Part shown: piece after piece, positions 53,976 to 64,000 of the stretch
Numbering within the stretch: the first letter of the stretch is position 1
Layout of the letters: every line of letters starts with the position of its first letter
Origin: Ahaetulla prasina
Lineage: Eukaryota > Chordata > Lepidosauria > Squamata > Colubridae
DNA: 64,000 nucleotides
Assembly: GCF_028640845.1 (NCBI RefSeq)
Contig: NC_080548.1
Location: 12,543,814-12,607,813 of the forward strand
Direction of reading: 5' to 3'
The notes under the pieces: model-generated
What the model was told of the DNA's origin: nothing
What the model saw: only the letters and a program-made list of their open reading frames with translations
The model's database searches: none
Translations under genes and position numbers: made by a program

Positions 53976-56900
53976 CTCTCTTCCCCCCCCACTTGCTCTT
54001 TCAGTATTTGGGGTGAGTTGGAGTGGGGTTGCTCCACTTTCTCATTCTTTTTTTAATGTCTGTTTCCTCTTATTCTGCTTGGCGTTTACTTTCCTGTGCT
54101 CTACACTCCTAAAGCGAAGCGTTGCTGGAATCTAGCTACACCAGTAGTCCTTATTTTAGTAACCACTATCGTGGTGGGTTACACAAGGTTCTTAAGTGAA
54201 GCGATCATTAAGTGAGACTGCCCTGGGTTTCTGATCCTTTGCTTTGGCTTTCCTTTGCAGAGCTGCGAAGGTGGAAAATGTGAGGATTGGTTCCAAGGTT
54301 CCTTTTTCCCCCCATATGAAAGATATCCATATCTGTGAAAAGTTGTTAAATGAGAACTACATTAATTCCTGTGTTCTTCTTTATTGTATTTGCTGTCTCC
54401 AGTTTATGTCCTTGTGCTTTCAGACATAGCTAGTCTTTTTAGGGGGTGAGGAGGCTGTTTATCATTTAAGGAGATTTTCCTTTATTTTTGTTGCTTCCTC
54501 TGCCACATGGATACAAGTTTATTGCCAATTTGTTTTTTATAGCTTCCTTCTTTTTACAATAATTGTTGGATTTAATTCTTCACTTTTTACCCCATCTATT
54601 GATTGGCCTGATTTAATTAAAACAGGAAACTGATTTCACACAACGTGAATGAGCAATATGAAGCCCCTGCTTTCTGGAGGGAAACGTTCACATTATCCAC
54701 TAACCTTACTTAACATAAAGTAGGTTTTTTGTTTTTCTTTCCTGCCATGTGGGAAGAGTGAGACTTATCCGCTGTGTAGTGGGCATCTGACAGAATAACA
54801 CTTTAGCATTCTCTTTCGAAGCAGCCTTGGTGAAGGAGGAAACAATGTGCTAGGGAAAATAAGCAGTCATTCTGTTAGGAAAAAATTAAGTGCTTGCCCT
54901 GCCTTAGTCAGGATGTATAATTTCCTTATTCATGAGTGTGGAGGACTGACAGCACAAGCAAGTACGTCATAAAGATGGTGATTTTTAAAATACTTTAATC
55001 CTCCATTTTTTAGGCTTGAGAAAGTAAATACTTACCTTTAATCTCAAACTGTGTACAGTCATGTGTCCCTCAGGCTAAGGCTTTGATAAACTTCTGTTTA
55101 TTAGCATAGAAATTAGCTTTTTCATTGTTCAGTTTCATCACTTGACAAATCTGGTTTCTCAGATTCATGAATATTGGATAATTCTATTGGATTACAGTAG
55201 TAGTCACAACCTTGTGCACAATCATTTTACAGGGTCAGAGTTTGCCACAGAATCAAGGATGCTCAGAGTCAATGTTCAACCAACAAATAGAGATATACCC
55301 TCAGCCATATAGAAGAATGTGCTAGGAAATTGATTCGGCTGCATGTGCCTTTCTAATTTGGAATTCTTCAGGTTGAGCTCAATTCTATTTTTCTGAGATG
55401 TTTTTATTCAACTTCCCATTTAACTTTGAACTCTGGAATCTCTTGTTGGTCTATCATCCAAATGCTACCAGGCCAACCAATGCTTAAGTTTTGGACAATA
55501 AGCAACCTTAGCTAGATACTGCTACCTAGGGGTTGAAACCTATAAACTCTACTTTGACAAGATTTGTTTTGCTAAAACATAAGTTTCTTCTGTTGCTTTG
55601 AACAACTTTTCCTAGCATAGCAGATTGATTCTGGCAGATTTGTTATCAGCTTCTTGTTTCTTCTGTTGCATAATATTGAAAAACACAATCTATGAGGAAG
55701 ACAAGGATATATAACATGGTTTTCTTTGGAATCCATGATGATCGGTAGTAGTCCTGCATTAATGGTATATACCAGTATATGTTTGCTTGAAAAGGATACT
55801 AGGGGAAAAGTAGGGTTTTTATATGAAAAATATATGGTGCATAGTTCATAGTTTTACACCTGACTTTGATTGATAATTCTAGTAGGAAAAAAATGTTAAC
55901 TTGATTTTTCCATTGAGGTACCTGCTCAACACAAACCACCTATAAATTTATAAAATCCCAATCTTCTGATCAAATATATTAGTCATTTTATTCAGTTATT
56001 AAAATAGACCAGTCATGAATGAATTTAAATTCCGTTAAGCTTTCTGGTTCTCTTGCAGTTGTTGGTATATGTTAATCTCTTTGCAAATGCAAAAACTGAA
56101 ACAGGGGCTATTGGAGCTGGCTTATGTCATCTCAGTTCAGTAATTCCTCAAAGCAAGAATCCAGCATTCTGGGTTGAAACTGAATATTCCTTTTCATCTA
56201 CCAATTCACTGTGTTTTGTTTGCATTATAGATTTCCTGGTAAATCAACATTTTATTTTTGTTAAAGATCTTTGTGCTAGAAAAGTCACTTTGTGATGTTG
56301 AAATACAGCTCTTTAATCAAGGCCTTAATATGGTTACCAAATTAATTCGGTTCTCTATGTTCTTCTCTTTTTAAATGTCCTTCCCACTCAGAGAAAATGT
56401 AATGCACTTTTAGGGAGTTAGAATATAGAAATTTGCACTAAAACAACTGGGCTTCTCAGTGATCTCTGCGTAAAGAGAAATAGCTTAATTTGCAGTAATT
56501 ATTTTGACTATAGAATCTTTCTCCTGTGGCTACTGAACACTCTGAAAACATTAATGCTGCGGTATTATAAGTTGAAATATTTTGGAATTGTGAGTCATCA
56601 AATTCGCAATGTGATCATTTGCTGCAAGTTAATTTTCATTCTTTCTTCAGAAATATAGAATGCCCTTGTGTTCTCTGAAGATTTTTAACTTCATTTTTAA
56701 CATTGCTGTATATTTCTTTGTATAATTTTTTTTCTCCTTCCACCCATCTGCTTTGCTAATTTTGGCATATAGGCAACACCCAAGGTCATCATTTGGCAAT
56801 TCCTCCAGATCCTCTGCTGTCAGTAGAAGCACAGGTGGCCTTTGTGTCCAGGAGCCTTCATCCTCAGACTGACCTGGTTTATCAGGTATCAGTCATGCTC

Positions 56901-57774
56901 CAGGCCCTGAAAACCTGCAAATCAGATTATGCTGTGTTTTCCTCCAATGAAACTGCTAGAGGCTGTGCCAGAATCTGAAACATGGGTAGCACCGTCTGGT
57001 TAGTTTGCTAAAAGGAACAGCCTGTTGGAAACGTATTATGTCTGTTCTGAGCAAGCAGCACCTTAAATTTGACCCAAACCAAATGGAGAGGTTGCTGTGA
57101 TGTTTTAAAACTCAACATGTTTGATTTCTGCCATCTCTGGAGTGAGGGCCCCGCCCCACATTCAAAGAACCTCCATCCTATTAGTGTTTCAGGGGCCCTT
57201 TGATGGAGGTGTTTGAAGACCCTTTTTTTTTCTTTGCTCCTATCCAGTTTCATCATTTCTGCCATTTTTTTTGGTCTCGTTTTTAAATATATTTAACAAT
57301 TCGTAAATTGCACAAAGTCACTGGGAGTTGGGCCACACATAAATTTAATAAATGATTGTTGCTTATGATTGCATAATGATTAAATATTGGGAATTAGCAA
57401 AGATGCCTATAATAAACTGTATTTATTAAAAGCCCCTCAAATGTGACACTTGAGACATTGTGCAGAAATGAACTGTCTCAATACAGAGACCTTGATTGCT
57501 GAATGCCTTCCTTGCTCAGTTACAATTAGCGTCTCACTAAGTCTGATGTGAATGTCTTGTTTAACAAGCAGGACCTTTCTTGAACTTACACATTTTCATC
57601 TTTTGCTTGCTTCTAAAGTTTTGTTATCCTACCTAGGTGTTCCATCTGTAGCCATTCTAACTTTTATTGTGAGCTTTTTACTTTGCTCTTAAATCGTTAT
57701 GTGATGTTATTGGTTTCAATGTAACATTTCTACTTTGAGGCTATTTTCAAATATGTCTTTAAAGCAGGCCTGTC

Positions 57775-57890
57775 AAACTGGCGGCCCACCAGCCAGATGC
57801 ATCACACACAGGCCACGCCCACCCTGGCCCCCACGAAGGCAAAAAAACATCACGATACGTCACGTGATGCGATCGAGTTTTACACCCGTT
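57775..57890. mobile_element. hAT-type MITE ('gtcaaactg' family, perfect TSD)
   Basis: It runs from 'caggcctgtcaaactgg' to 'gagttttacacccgtt', with identical flanks ctttaaag at 57767-57774 and 57891-57898. It is related to 30749-30877. Confidence 0.85.
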
Positions 57891-58756
57891 CTTTAAAGTA
57901 ATATAACTAAACTTCTATTGTTATCCAGTTGTGACTTTCCTTGAAGGGCATGTGAAAAGCATAGTAGGCCAAGTCTAATATTAATATTCTGGAACTAAAA
58001 ATGAACATGTTGTAATCTTTCTTCCCGAACACAAATCAAATCCCATCATTATAGAGATCATGCTTTCCAATGGGCAGGCAGAGGGAAGGAGAGAAACCCT
58101 TTGCCAGGCCTGTTCTCCTTTCAGTCTGGTACATGTAGTAGACAGACACTTAAGTAAATTGTGTCTACTCTGTTGGGCCAGCCAACCCTTGCCTTTAAAT
58201 GGTCTTCAAGCTCATTGTGTACCACAGTGCTTGTGATTAATTTTTATGCACAATGTCTCAGATATGAGGGGCTGCAACTGACTAATTTCTGATAATTAAA
58301 TGTGCATTATTGAACATCTGAGTGGTAAATAGAAAATATGGTATTTTTAGAGAAATGGATTATGTGGAAAATCAAGTTGGCTGTTTCTGAAAGCTATTTA
58401 ACTGGTATCCATTATGCACCTTTTATTAAGCTTGAAACATTCAGATTGCAAAGGAATTTAATGTTTAAATATCAGATACTGGGTCCTGCTAAAGAAGTAT
58501 TCTGTAGCTTGTTATATTCGGTGATCTATGAATTTTCAGACCATAATTCTGTTTGCTTTTGTCTCATAGTAAAGAATGGCAAGGTGCTTGCCAACTTGCC
58601 TATCATGATGTAGTACATATTTCTGATGCTACAACATCAACACAGGCCTCCATCTAACCTTGGAATGTCTTAAGGTTTCTGGATTCCAGCAGATTGCAGG
58701 TCAGGTTTAAGGCAGGAGAAAGGCTGACTCCATATAGAAAGCCAACATGTTAGAGC

Positions 58757-58870
58757 AATGTTTCTAAACATTGGCAACTTTAAGAAATGTGGACTTCATA
58801 TTCTAGGCTGGCTGGGGAATTGTGGGACTTGAGGTCTACACATCTTAAAGTTGCTAAGGTTGAGAAAACT
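58757..58870. mobile_element. hAT-type MITE, family A (old copy)
   Basis: It has 'gcaactttaagaaatgtgg' and the mirrored 'cacatcttaaagttgctaag' arms; ends are degraded. Nothing further is recognised up to about 59900 except a (CTC)n tract at 59508-59535. Confidence 0.6.
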
Positions 58871-60032
58871 GTATCAGAGCCTGTTTGCTTCTGAATTCAG
58901 GGCCTACTAGGTGTCATTTGCAAATCCCGTCTGGATTTATTATAATTTTTTAGACGCAGTTTTTCAAGATAATCTCCAAAAGCATCATGCAAAGAATATA
59001 AACGAATAAGAAGCAATGCTTGAAAAAGAAAAGAAAGAAGCAAGAAGCTTCTAGATCCTTTCCAGAGGCTAGCTGTTAGTAATGATCTTGTAGGTATGGA
59101 AAAGAAAGGAGACGTCTTCCTTTATCCAGTATTCTTGTAAACGAGCATGTGTCATTTCCTGGAAAATTCAGTTGCTCATCCCTAATATTATTTTGGAGAC
59201 AAAACAAAGATAAATTCTAAATAAATTGTTTGGATTTAATTGACTGAGTCATGTGATATTGGGGAGGATCTTTGTCAGATTCCTGCCAGCAAAGCAAAAA
59301 GTTAGGGGGAAAAAGGATTCCTGTTATTTTTTTCCCCTCTGTGTCATACGTGCTGTCTTAATTGTCATTTCTTCCTGAGTTGGAAACTCGGAAGGGCTTT
59401 GTTTGGTGGATCAGAGATATTCTTTCGCCTGATCCACATTTACTCCTTGCCCCCCCCATCAGAAAGTGGCAGAGATTTCTGCCACCAGAGCGCAGGAGTT
59501 GCTCATGAGTTCTCCTCCTCCTCCTCCTCCTCCTCACCATGGAAAAGGGGGTGATCTACTGTTTCTTGGATGCCCTGAGATCAAATTGTACAATCTGTTC
59601 CTAGAATCTTCATGTGTTCCCTGGAAGGTTCAATTTACTTCTTCAGAACGTGCCGCTTCCAGAGGTGGTTTTGTCTTATTTCCGGAACTGATTTTCTGAG
59701 AACAGGAAATGTGTTTAAGCCTTTGGATGCAGCCCAGTGCATTTAGGCCTGTCTCACAATAAAAGACTGAGTACTGCATCAAGCTTATTATTCATATCTG
59801 AATAACCAGTGACTCCTTCCTACACTAGGAGTCAATGAATTGTGAAATGAGCCAGGGTTACTGCTCTAAGGTCAGATCTTATTTCTGCACATAATGACTA
59901 AACCATTAAAAACAGCCAAAATAAGAAATGATAGAAAAATGCCTTCCTTACTGTTTTTGTTCTCTCTCCTCCCCCCACCCACCCCCCCTTACTCCTCTCT
60001 CTTGGCTCATTTGAAAGACTCTTCCCTACAAG

Positions 60033-60265
60033 CGCAGAACACAGAGGCAGGAAGAAGCTTTGAATGGACAGTGATTAATGATACAATGAAGGCCTGGAGT
60101 GATAGTCAGTCAGACCTTTATAGCAGTGACCTAGAGGAAGAGGAAGAAATGATTTTTGGAGAAAACGAAGAAGACTTGGAAGAGATGATGGATTTAAGTG
60201 ATCTTCCTACCTCACTCTTTGCTTGCAGTGTTCATGAAGCAGTATTTGAAGCTCAAGAGCAAAAG
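60033..60265 (+). CDS. RCAN3: RCAN3 first coding exon (partial gene)
   Basis: RCAN3 is a regulator of calcineurin, binding and modulating this Ca2+-activated phosphatase. Coding starts at ATG 60086 and gives 60 residues: '[15 protein letters not shown]', an acidic run, '[20 protein letters not shown]' and '[19 protein letters not shown]', then the donor aaag|gtaaaa. The acceptor is probably ctacaag| (exon from 60033) after a long pyrimidine tract, so 60033-60085 would be 5' untranslated. The exon leads into the RRM-like domain; the calcineurin-docking motifs are in later exons outside the window. In place of the upstream ATG I recall for human, the aligned codon is GTG. Confidence 0.9.
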
Positions 60266-60394
60266 GTAAAAGGGTTTTAAGAACAACGGTGCTGTTGGCA
60301 AATGTAGTTCCAGTTTATTAAAATTAATGTAAAATTTATTGAAAATCAAATATGGGGCTTTATTCAAACAATATATGCTTATTTTACCATAGGG

Positions 60395-60731
60395 CAGGGG
60401 TCAGCAACCTGCGGCTCTGGAGCCACATGTGGCTCTTTCACCCCTCTGCTGCGGCTCCCTGTCACTCAAAATATGCATCACAATCGCCAATGTGCGACAC
60501 CCACTGGCATACGATTTATTGAGCTTTTCAACCCCTGGTAGGCCAACCATGGATAAATCCAAAAAAGAAAAGCTTCAGAAGAAAACAGAACTTTTCATTC
60601 TACATATGCTAGTTTTGTGGCCGCTCAAGAAATAGTCAGGCATGGGAAGGGTTTTGTGGCTCCCGGTGTTTTCTTTTCTGTGGGAAATGGGTCCAAATGG
60701 CTCTTTGAGTGTTTAAGGTTGCAGTCCCCTG
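60395..60731. mobile_element. hAT-type nonautonomous element (perfect TSD)
   Basis: It runs from 'caggggtcagcaacctgcgg' to 'ggttgcagtcccctg', with perfect 8-bp flanks ccataggg at 60387-60394 and 60732-60739. It lies 129 bases beyond the RCAN3 exon. Short open frames inside are not conserved. Confidence 0.88.
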
Positions 60732-61559
60732 CCATAGGGTAAAAGATTAATACTAGTTATTTTATTCTACAGATGGGTGAATTATATAATAAGATAGCAT
60801 ATAAAAAAACCAAAAACATTGATTTCTGCTCCTAACCACAGTCTAGAAGATTGCTTTGGGATCGAGTATTGAGTTGTAACTCTACTTAGAAGTAGATTAC
60901 TGCATGCATCCTCAGATATATTTTAAACAACTGTTGTAAACCTTCAGTTCATTGTGGAGTATCTGCTTTGTAAGCAAAAATCCAGGTTCAGTTCTTGATA
61001 TTTTAGAGATACCTAATAAAAAACTATTCCTTTTTGAAATCACTGCCACCTAGTGCAGAATGTATAAGCTCCATGTAATCAGTTGTCTGTATGTAAACAA
61101 AAATGGTTCATTTTACAAAGATTCACAAATGTTGTCTAGCCATTGTGTGGTTTGATGCTGGCATGGTAAAATGGGTGAAATTTAGGGATGGGCACAGGCA
61201 ACTTTTTCTGGATCAGACATTGCAACTTGCTCTCTTCTCAGCTGATGGACCACTGGAGGCTTATGATAACATCACCCAGAAAGGGAAGGATTGAAGATTT
61301 TTGGCCTTTTTCAATTTCGTTTTATTTTAATGAAAGCAGGAGGCTAGTCATTCCCATTTCTTCTTCTTTTAAACATTTTTGCATTCCCACAAAAGTTATA
61401 AGTGAACCAATCAGGTATACAATTGATCATAATGAAGAGAACCATGACTTAGCATGATGAGAGCCTAAATAACTAATTAGTTATTTTCAGTTCCAAGCAA
61501 ATTGGGAAGCTCCTAATTGTGATTTTTTAGAAAAATTAGGGCACTCAGTAGACATTTCC

Positions 61560-61995
61560 CTAGTAGTTTGATTTATTCAATTGAAACGCCACCTATTCCA
61601 CCTGGTGTCATACAATAAAGCAACAACATAAAAACAAAATACAATAATTATAAGAGAATAAAACAACAACCCACAAAAACCAATGGCAGAACTGGTAATA
61701 CAACCCAATCCAGCAGGGGCTTCAACCTCATCATCCAAGGTCTTGGAGAATTGCCAGGTCTTTAAGATTTTCTGGAAATGCCAGTAGGCTGGTAGCCAGA
61801 CAGATATCAAGTGAGATTTCATTCTAGACAAGAAGGGCACACTTCTTAGGTCCCTATCCATGACACTATTGTAAATTGAAGGAACGTGGAACATGCTAAA
61901 TTTGTGAGATTGAACTGGTTGGGCTCAGCATGGAGTAAGTGGTCCCTCCAATAGGTCATAACCAGCACCTTGAATTGCATGCAGAAGTTGAGATG
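61560..61995 (-). repeat. Moderately repeated LINE-like sequence
   Basis: It resembles 41995-42330 in reverse ('cttggagaattgccaggtct', 'gtccctatccatgacac'). Frames are broken. The rest, 60740-61560 and 61995-63999, is RCAN3 intron in which I see only old fragments (an A-type arm near 63785-63860). Confidence 0.4.
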
Positions 61996-64000
61996 TGACG
62001 TGACGAGGTGTTAGCCTTGTGACGTAGTCCATACAGGAAAGATGCCCAGATGAAGTAAATATACTTTATTGTTATATCAACAGAATCTTGCAAATTTGAA
62101 AGTACATTTCTCCCTTGTCACCTTTGCAGCCCAAGAAACTAGGGTGGGTCCCTTCTGAGACATTTGCCAGTCTGCCATTACTTTTGCCAGCTTAGCTGCT
62201 TTATATTAGAGCGCTCCCCAGGCTGTGGCTCTTCCTGATGTCTCCCAAGGTCATTCCAACATATCATCATACTAGTGACTGTCTGGAGGGCTTCCCAGTC
62301 CAGCGGAAGGGCACAACTGGTACACTAGAGGAAGTTGTGCAAGTACCTTCCTGGGCACACCTGCCACCTGCTCTCAGATTACAAAACCATCCTCTTCCCC
62401 TTCTTGGGGTCTCAATTGGTGAAAACCTGGTTGGGTACAATTTTTGGAGGTGGTCTCCCCCCCACTCCCCAGGCCAAACCAGGCATCTGTTAAACAAGCC
62501 AGGTCAGCTTCCTCATCTATAGTAAATCATGAATGAAGGCAGCTTTGTTACATCCCAACCTGGCATTCAGGATCGGCAGCTGGAGGCCAGGGCCACTGAG
62601 GATACAATAGGACAGTGGATGGAAGCCAAGGGCTGGACAGTCAACTGCTTTCAAGCTGTGGCCCCATGTCCCCACCCCTACTTCCCTGCCATGCTTCTTC
62701 TGTCATCGCTCTTGTGATGATCCTGTCTGCCCTTTCCCTTCTCCCATCTTCAGGCACATTTGCACAATCTTTCCTCCACCTACAACACACACAAACCTGA
62801 CCCAGCGCCCCACAGCTATTTTCTTTTGTAGAGGATGGATACTGTAAGCTGGCCTCTCTTGCAGGAACTTCTTGTACGTCTTAGAATCCAGATAGATTAA
62901 CTTCAACACATCATGATTCAGATATTGGATAAAAAAAGCTACCTTGAGGCCGTGCTTAGTATCAAAACTTTTCATTTGGAATTCAGTTCTTCAAAGAAAC
63001 ATATTCTTTATTAACAAATAGCCCTCTTTCATAGAACCAAGGCATATCATAACTCTCAAAATTTAAGAAATTTAAATATTGAGAGGCAGGGTTTTTTTTC
63101 TATTTCCATATACCTTTCTCTAAACTATTTAAGTTTTTTGTTGAAACTGAGAGACTGAAACGCCAAATGGAACGCTGCTATTACTTTTCATTGTCCTGAC
63201 AGTCATAAAGCACGGTTAATCATGCGTAGGCAGGCATGTTTCCATGACAGCTCTAGTTGAGGCTGAATTTGTTTCTGAAGAAACTGGGGCTTAATTGTCT
63301 ATAATACTTTGGTGACAAAACATGTTTTTTCTTCCTTGTTTCAAGCGCAGTGTGAAATACGGTTTTAAAGGAGCTCTGCGTGCTCATTTATATTCATGAA
63401 AGAAATTTAGAAAGCGGAATAAACTCTTCCAACAACTTATTTAAAGACTTTTAAAAATACGATTCATTGCAATATAGATTGCTTTAAATGCTGTTGCTTA
63501 GGATAGGGGTTAACTGAATGGGGGAATAGTCATATTCAATAGTCGGAAAGTTGGATTGGATCCAGAAAGAACAGGTTGAATCCTCACTAGACATTGGAGT
63601 TCACTAGATCAATGTTTCTTAAATTTTTAAGTTTTAATTATTCATATGCCACCCATAGTCGCTGTGGATAATGAGATGGGTGGCATATAAATTTAATAAA
63701 TGGCTAAAATATTGTATTATTTTTCAACCTAGCCTGGCAAATCATTTAGCTTTCACAGATCCTAGGACTATACTTTAAATCATGGTGGGGAATCATGGCT
63801 CTTTTATGACTTGTAGACTTCCAGCTCCCAGAATTCCTGAGCCAGCCTGCTGGGCCAGAGATTGTTGTTACATTGTTGGATCGTGCTATAACGTCACTAA
63901 ATAATTATGGCCATTTGGGGCTTGTTTTACATCAGAAAGATAGACAGGCAGATAAATACTATACTATGGAGCTGATCGATCTATGAATGTAGTTCAACTT

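Noticed and set aside
59358..59540. Arginine-run peptide on the minus strand
   Set aside because: It comes from the (CTC)n tract at 59508-59535; no supporting splice sites or conservation are seen.
59894..60085. Upstream extension of the RCAN3 frame to an ATG at 59894
   Set aside because: The extension crosses a long pyrimidine tract and probable splice acceptor, and its sequence does not match RCAN3; conserved coding starts at 60086.

Overview
The window is nuclear DNA from a squamate reptile, most probably an advanced (colubroid) snake. The host protein fragments match vertebrate NIPAL3 and RCAN3. The repeats are squamate-type: BovB and CR1-like LINEs, tRNA-derived SINEs, L1 and L2 fragments and dense hAT-type MITEs. 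CR1-like 3' ends repeatedly run into (AATAG/ATTCT)n arrays, which I recall as a snake hallmark. Species is not determinable from this sequence alone.

Layout. 1-129 looks like the 3' part of a noncoding first exon of NIPAL3, ending in a consensus splice donor. NIPAL3 lies on the + strand, with eleven coding exons from the ATG at 12370 to the TGA at 44835. Together they encode 399 residues if exon 6 is read from its second copy (28195-28340). The NIPAL3 3' untranslated region probably ends after a poly(A) signal at 46478. About 46.5-52.6 kb is intergenic. A CpG-rich block at about 52.6-53.4 kb carries ETS-type sites and a noncoding first exon of RCAN3 (donor after 52981). The first coding exon of RCAN3 is at about 60033-60265, and the rest of that gene lies beyond the window. 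The order NIPAL3-RCAN3, both in the same direction, is the one I know from the human genome.

The most unusual region is 19.05-30.41 kb. A 2.95 kb block (19052-22000) containing NIPAL3 exon 6 recurs almost unchanged at 27386-30335. Between the copies is the GC-rich interior of a Ty3/gypsy-type retrotransposon. Copy A ends in an LTR that runs into gag. Copy B carries the same LTR at the same site as a clean solo LTR, with a 5-bp target duplication, splitting a TIR element. Copy A's exon 6 has a 1-base deletion; copy B's is intact. The retrotransposon also loops back on itself in pol. The simplest reading is two haplotypes (provirus and solo LTR) joined end to end in the assembly. A real tandem duplication is not excluded.

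Most of the remaining intron sequence is transposons nested in transposons, many with legible target-site duplications, so their order of insertion can be read directly. In these notes, T is a MITE with 'gtagtcctcgacttac' ends (probably Tigger/mariner-like). A, B and E are three hAT-type MITE families with 8-bp target duplications. D is a TIR family with 'gtataagacgcacc' ends. S1, S2 and S3 are tRNA-derived SINE families. I see no prokaryotic genes, CRISPR arrays, rRNA genes or functional tRNA genes, and no convincing new gene system. The interest lies in the structure of the NIPAL3 exon 6 region and in the nested-repeat record.
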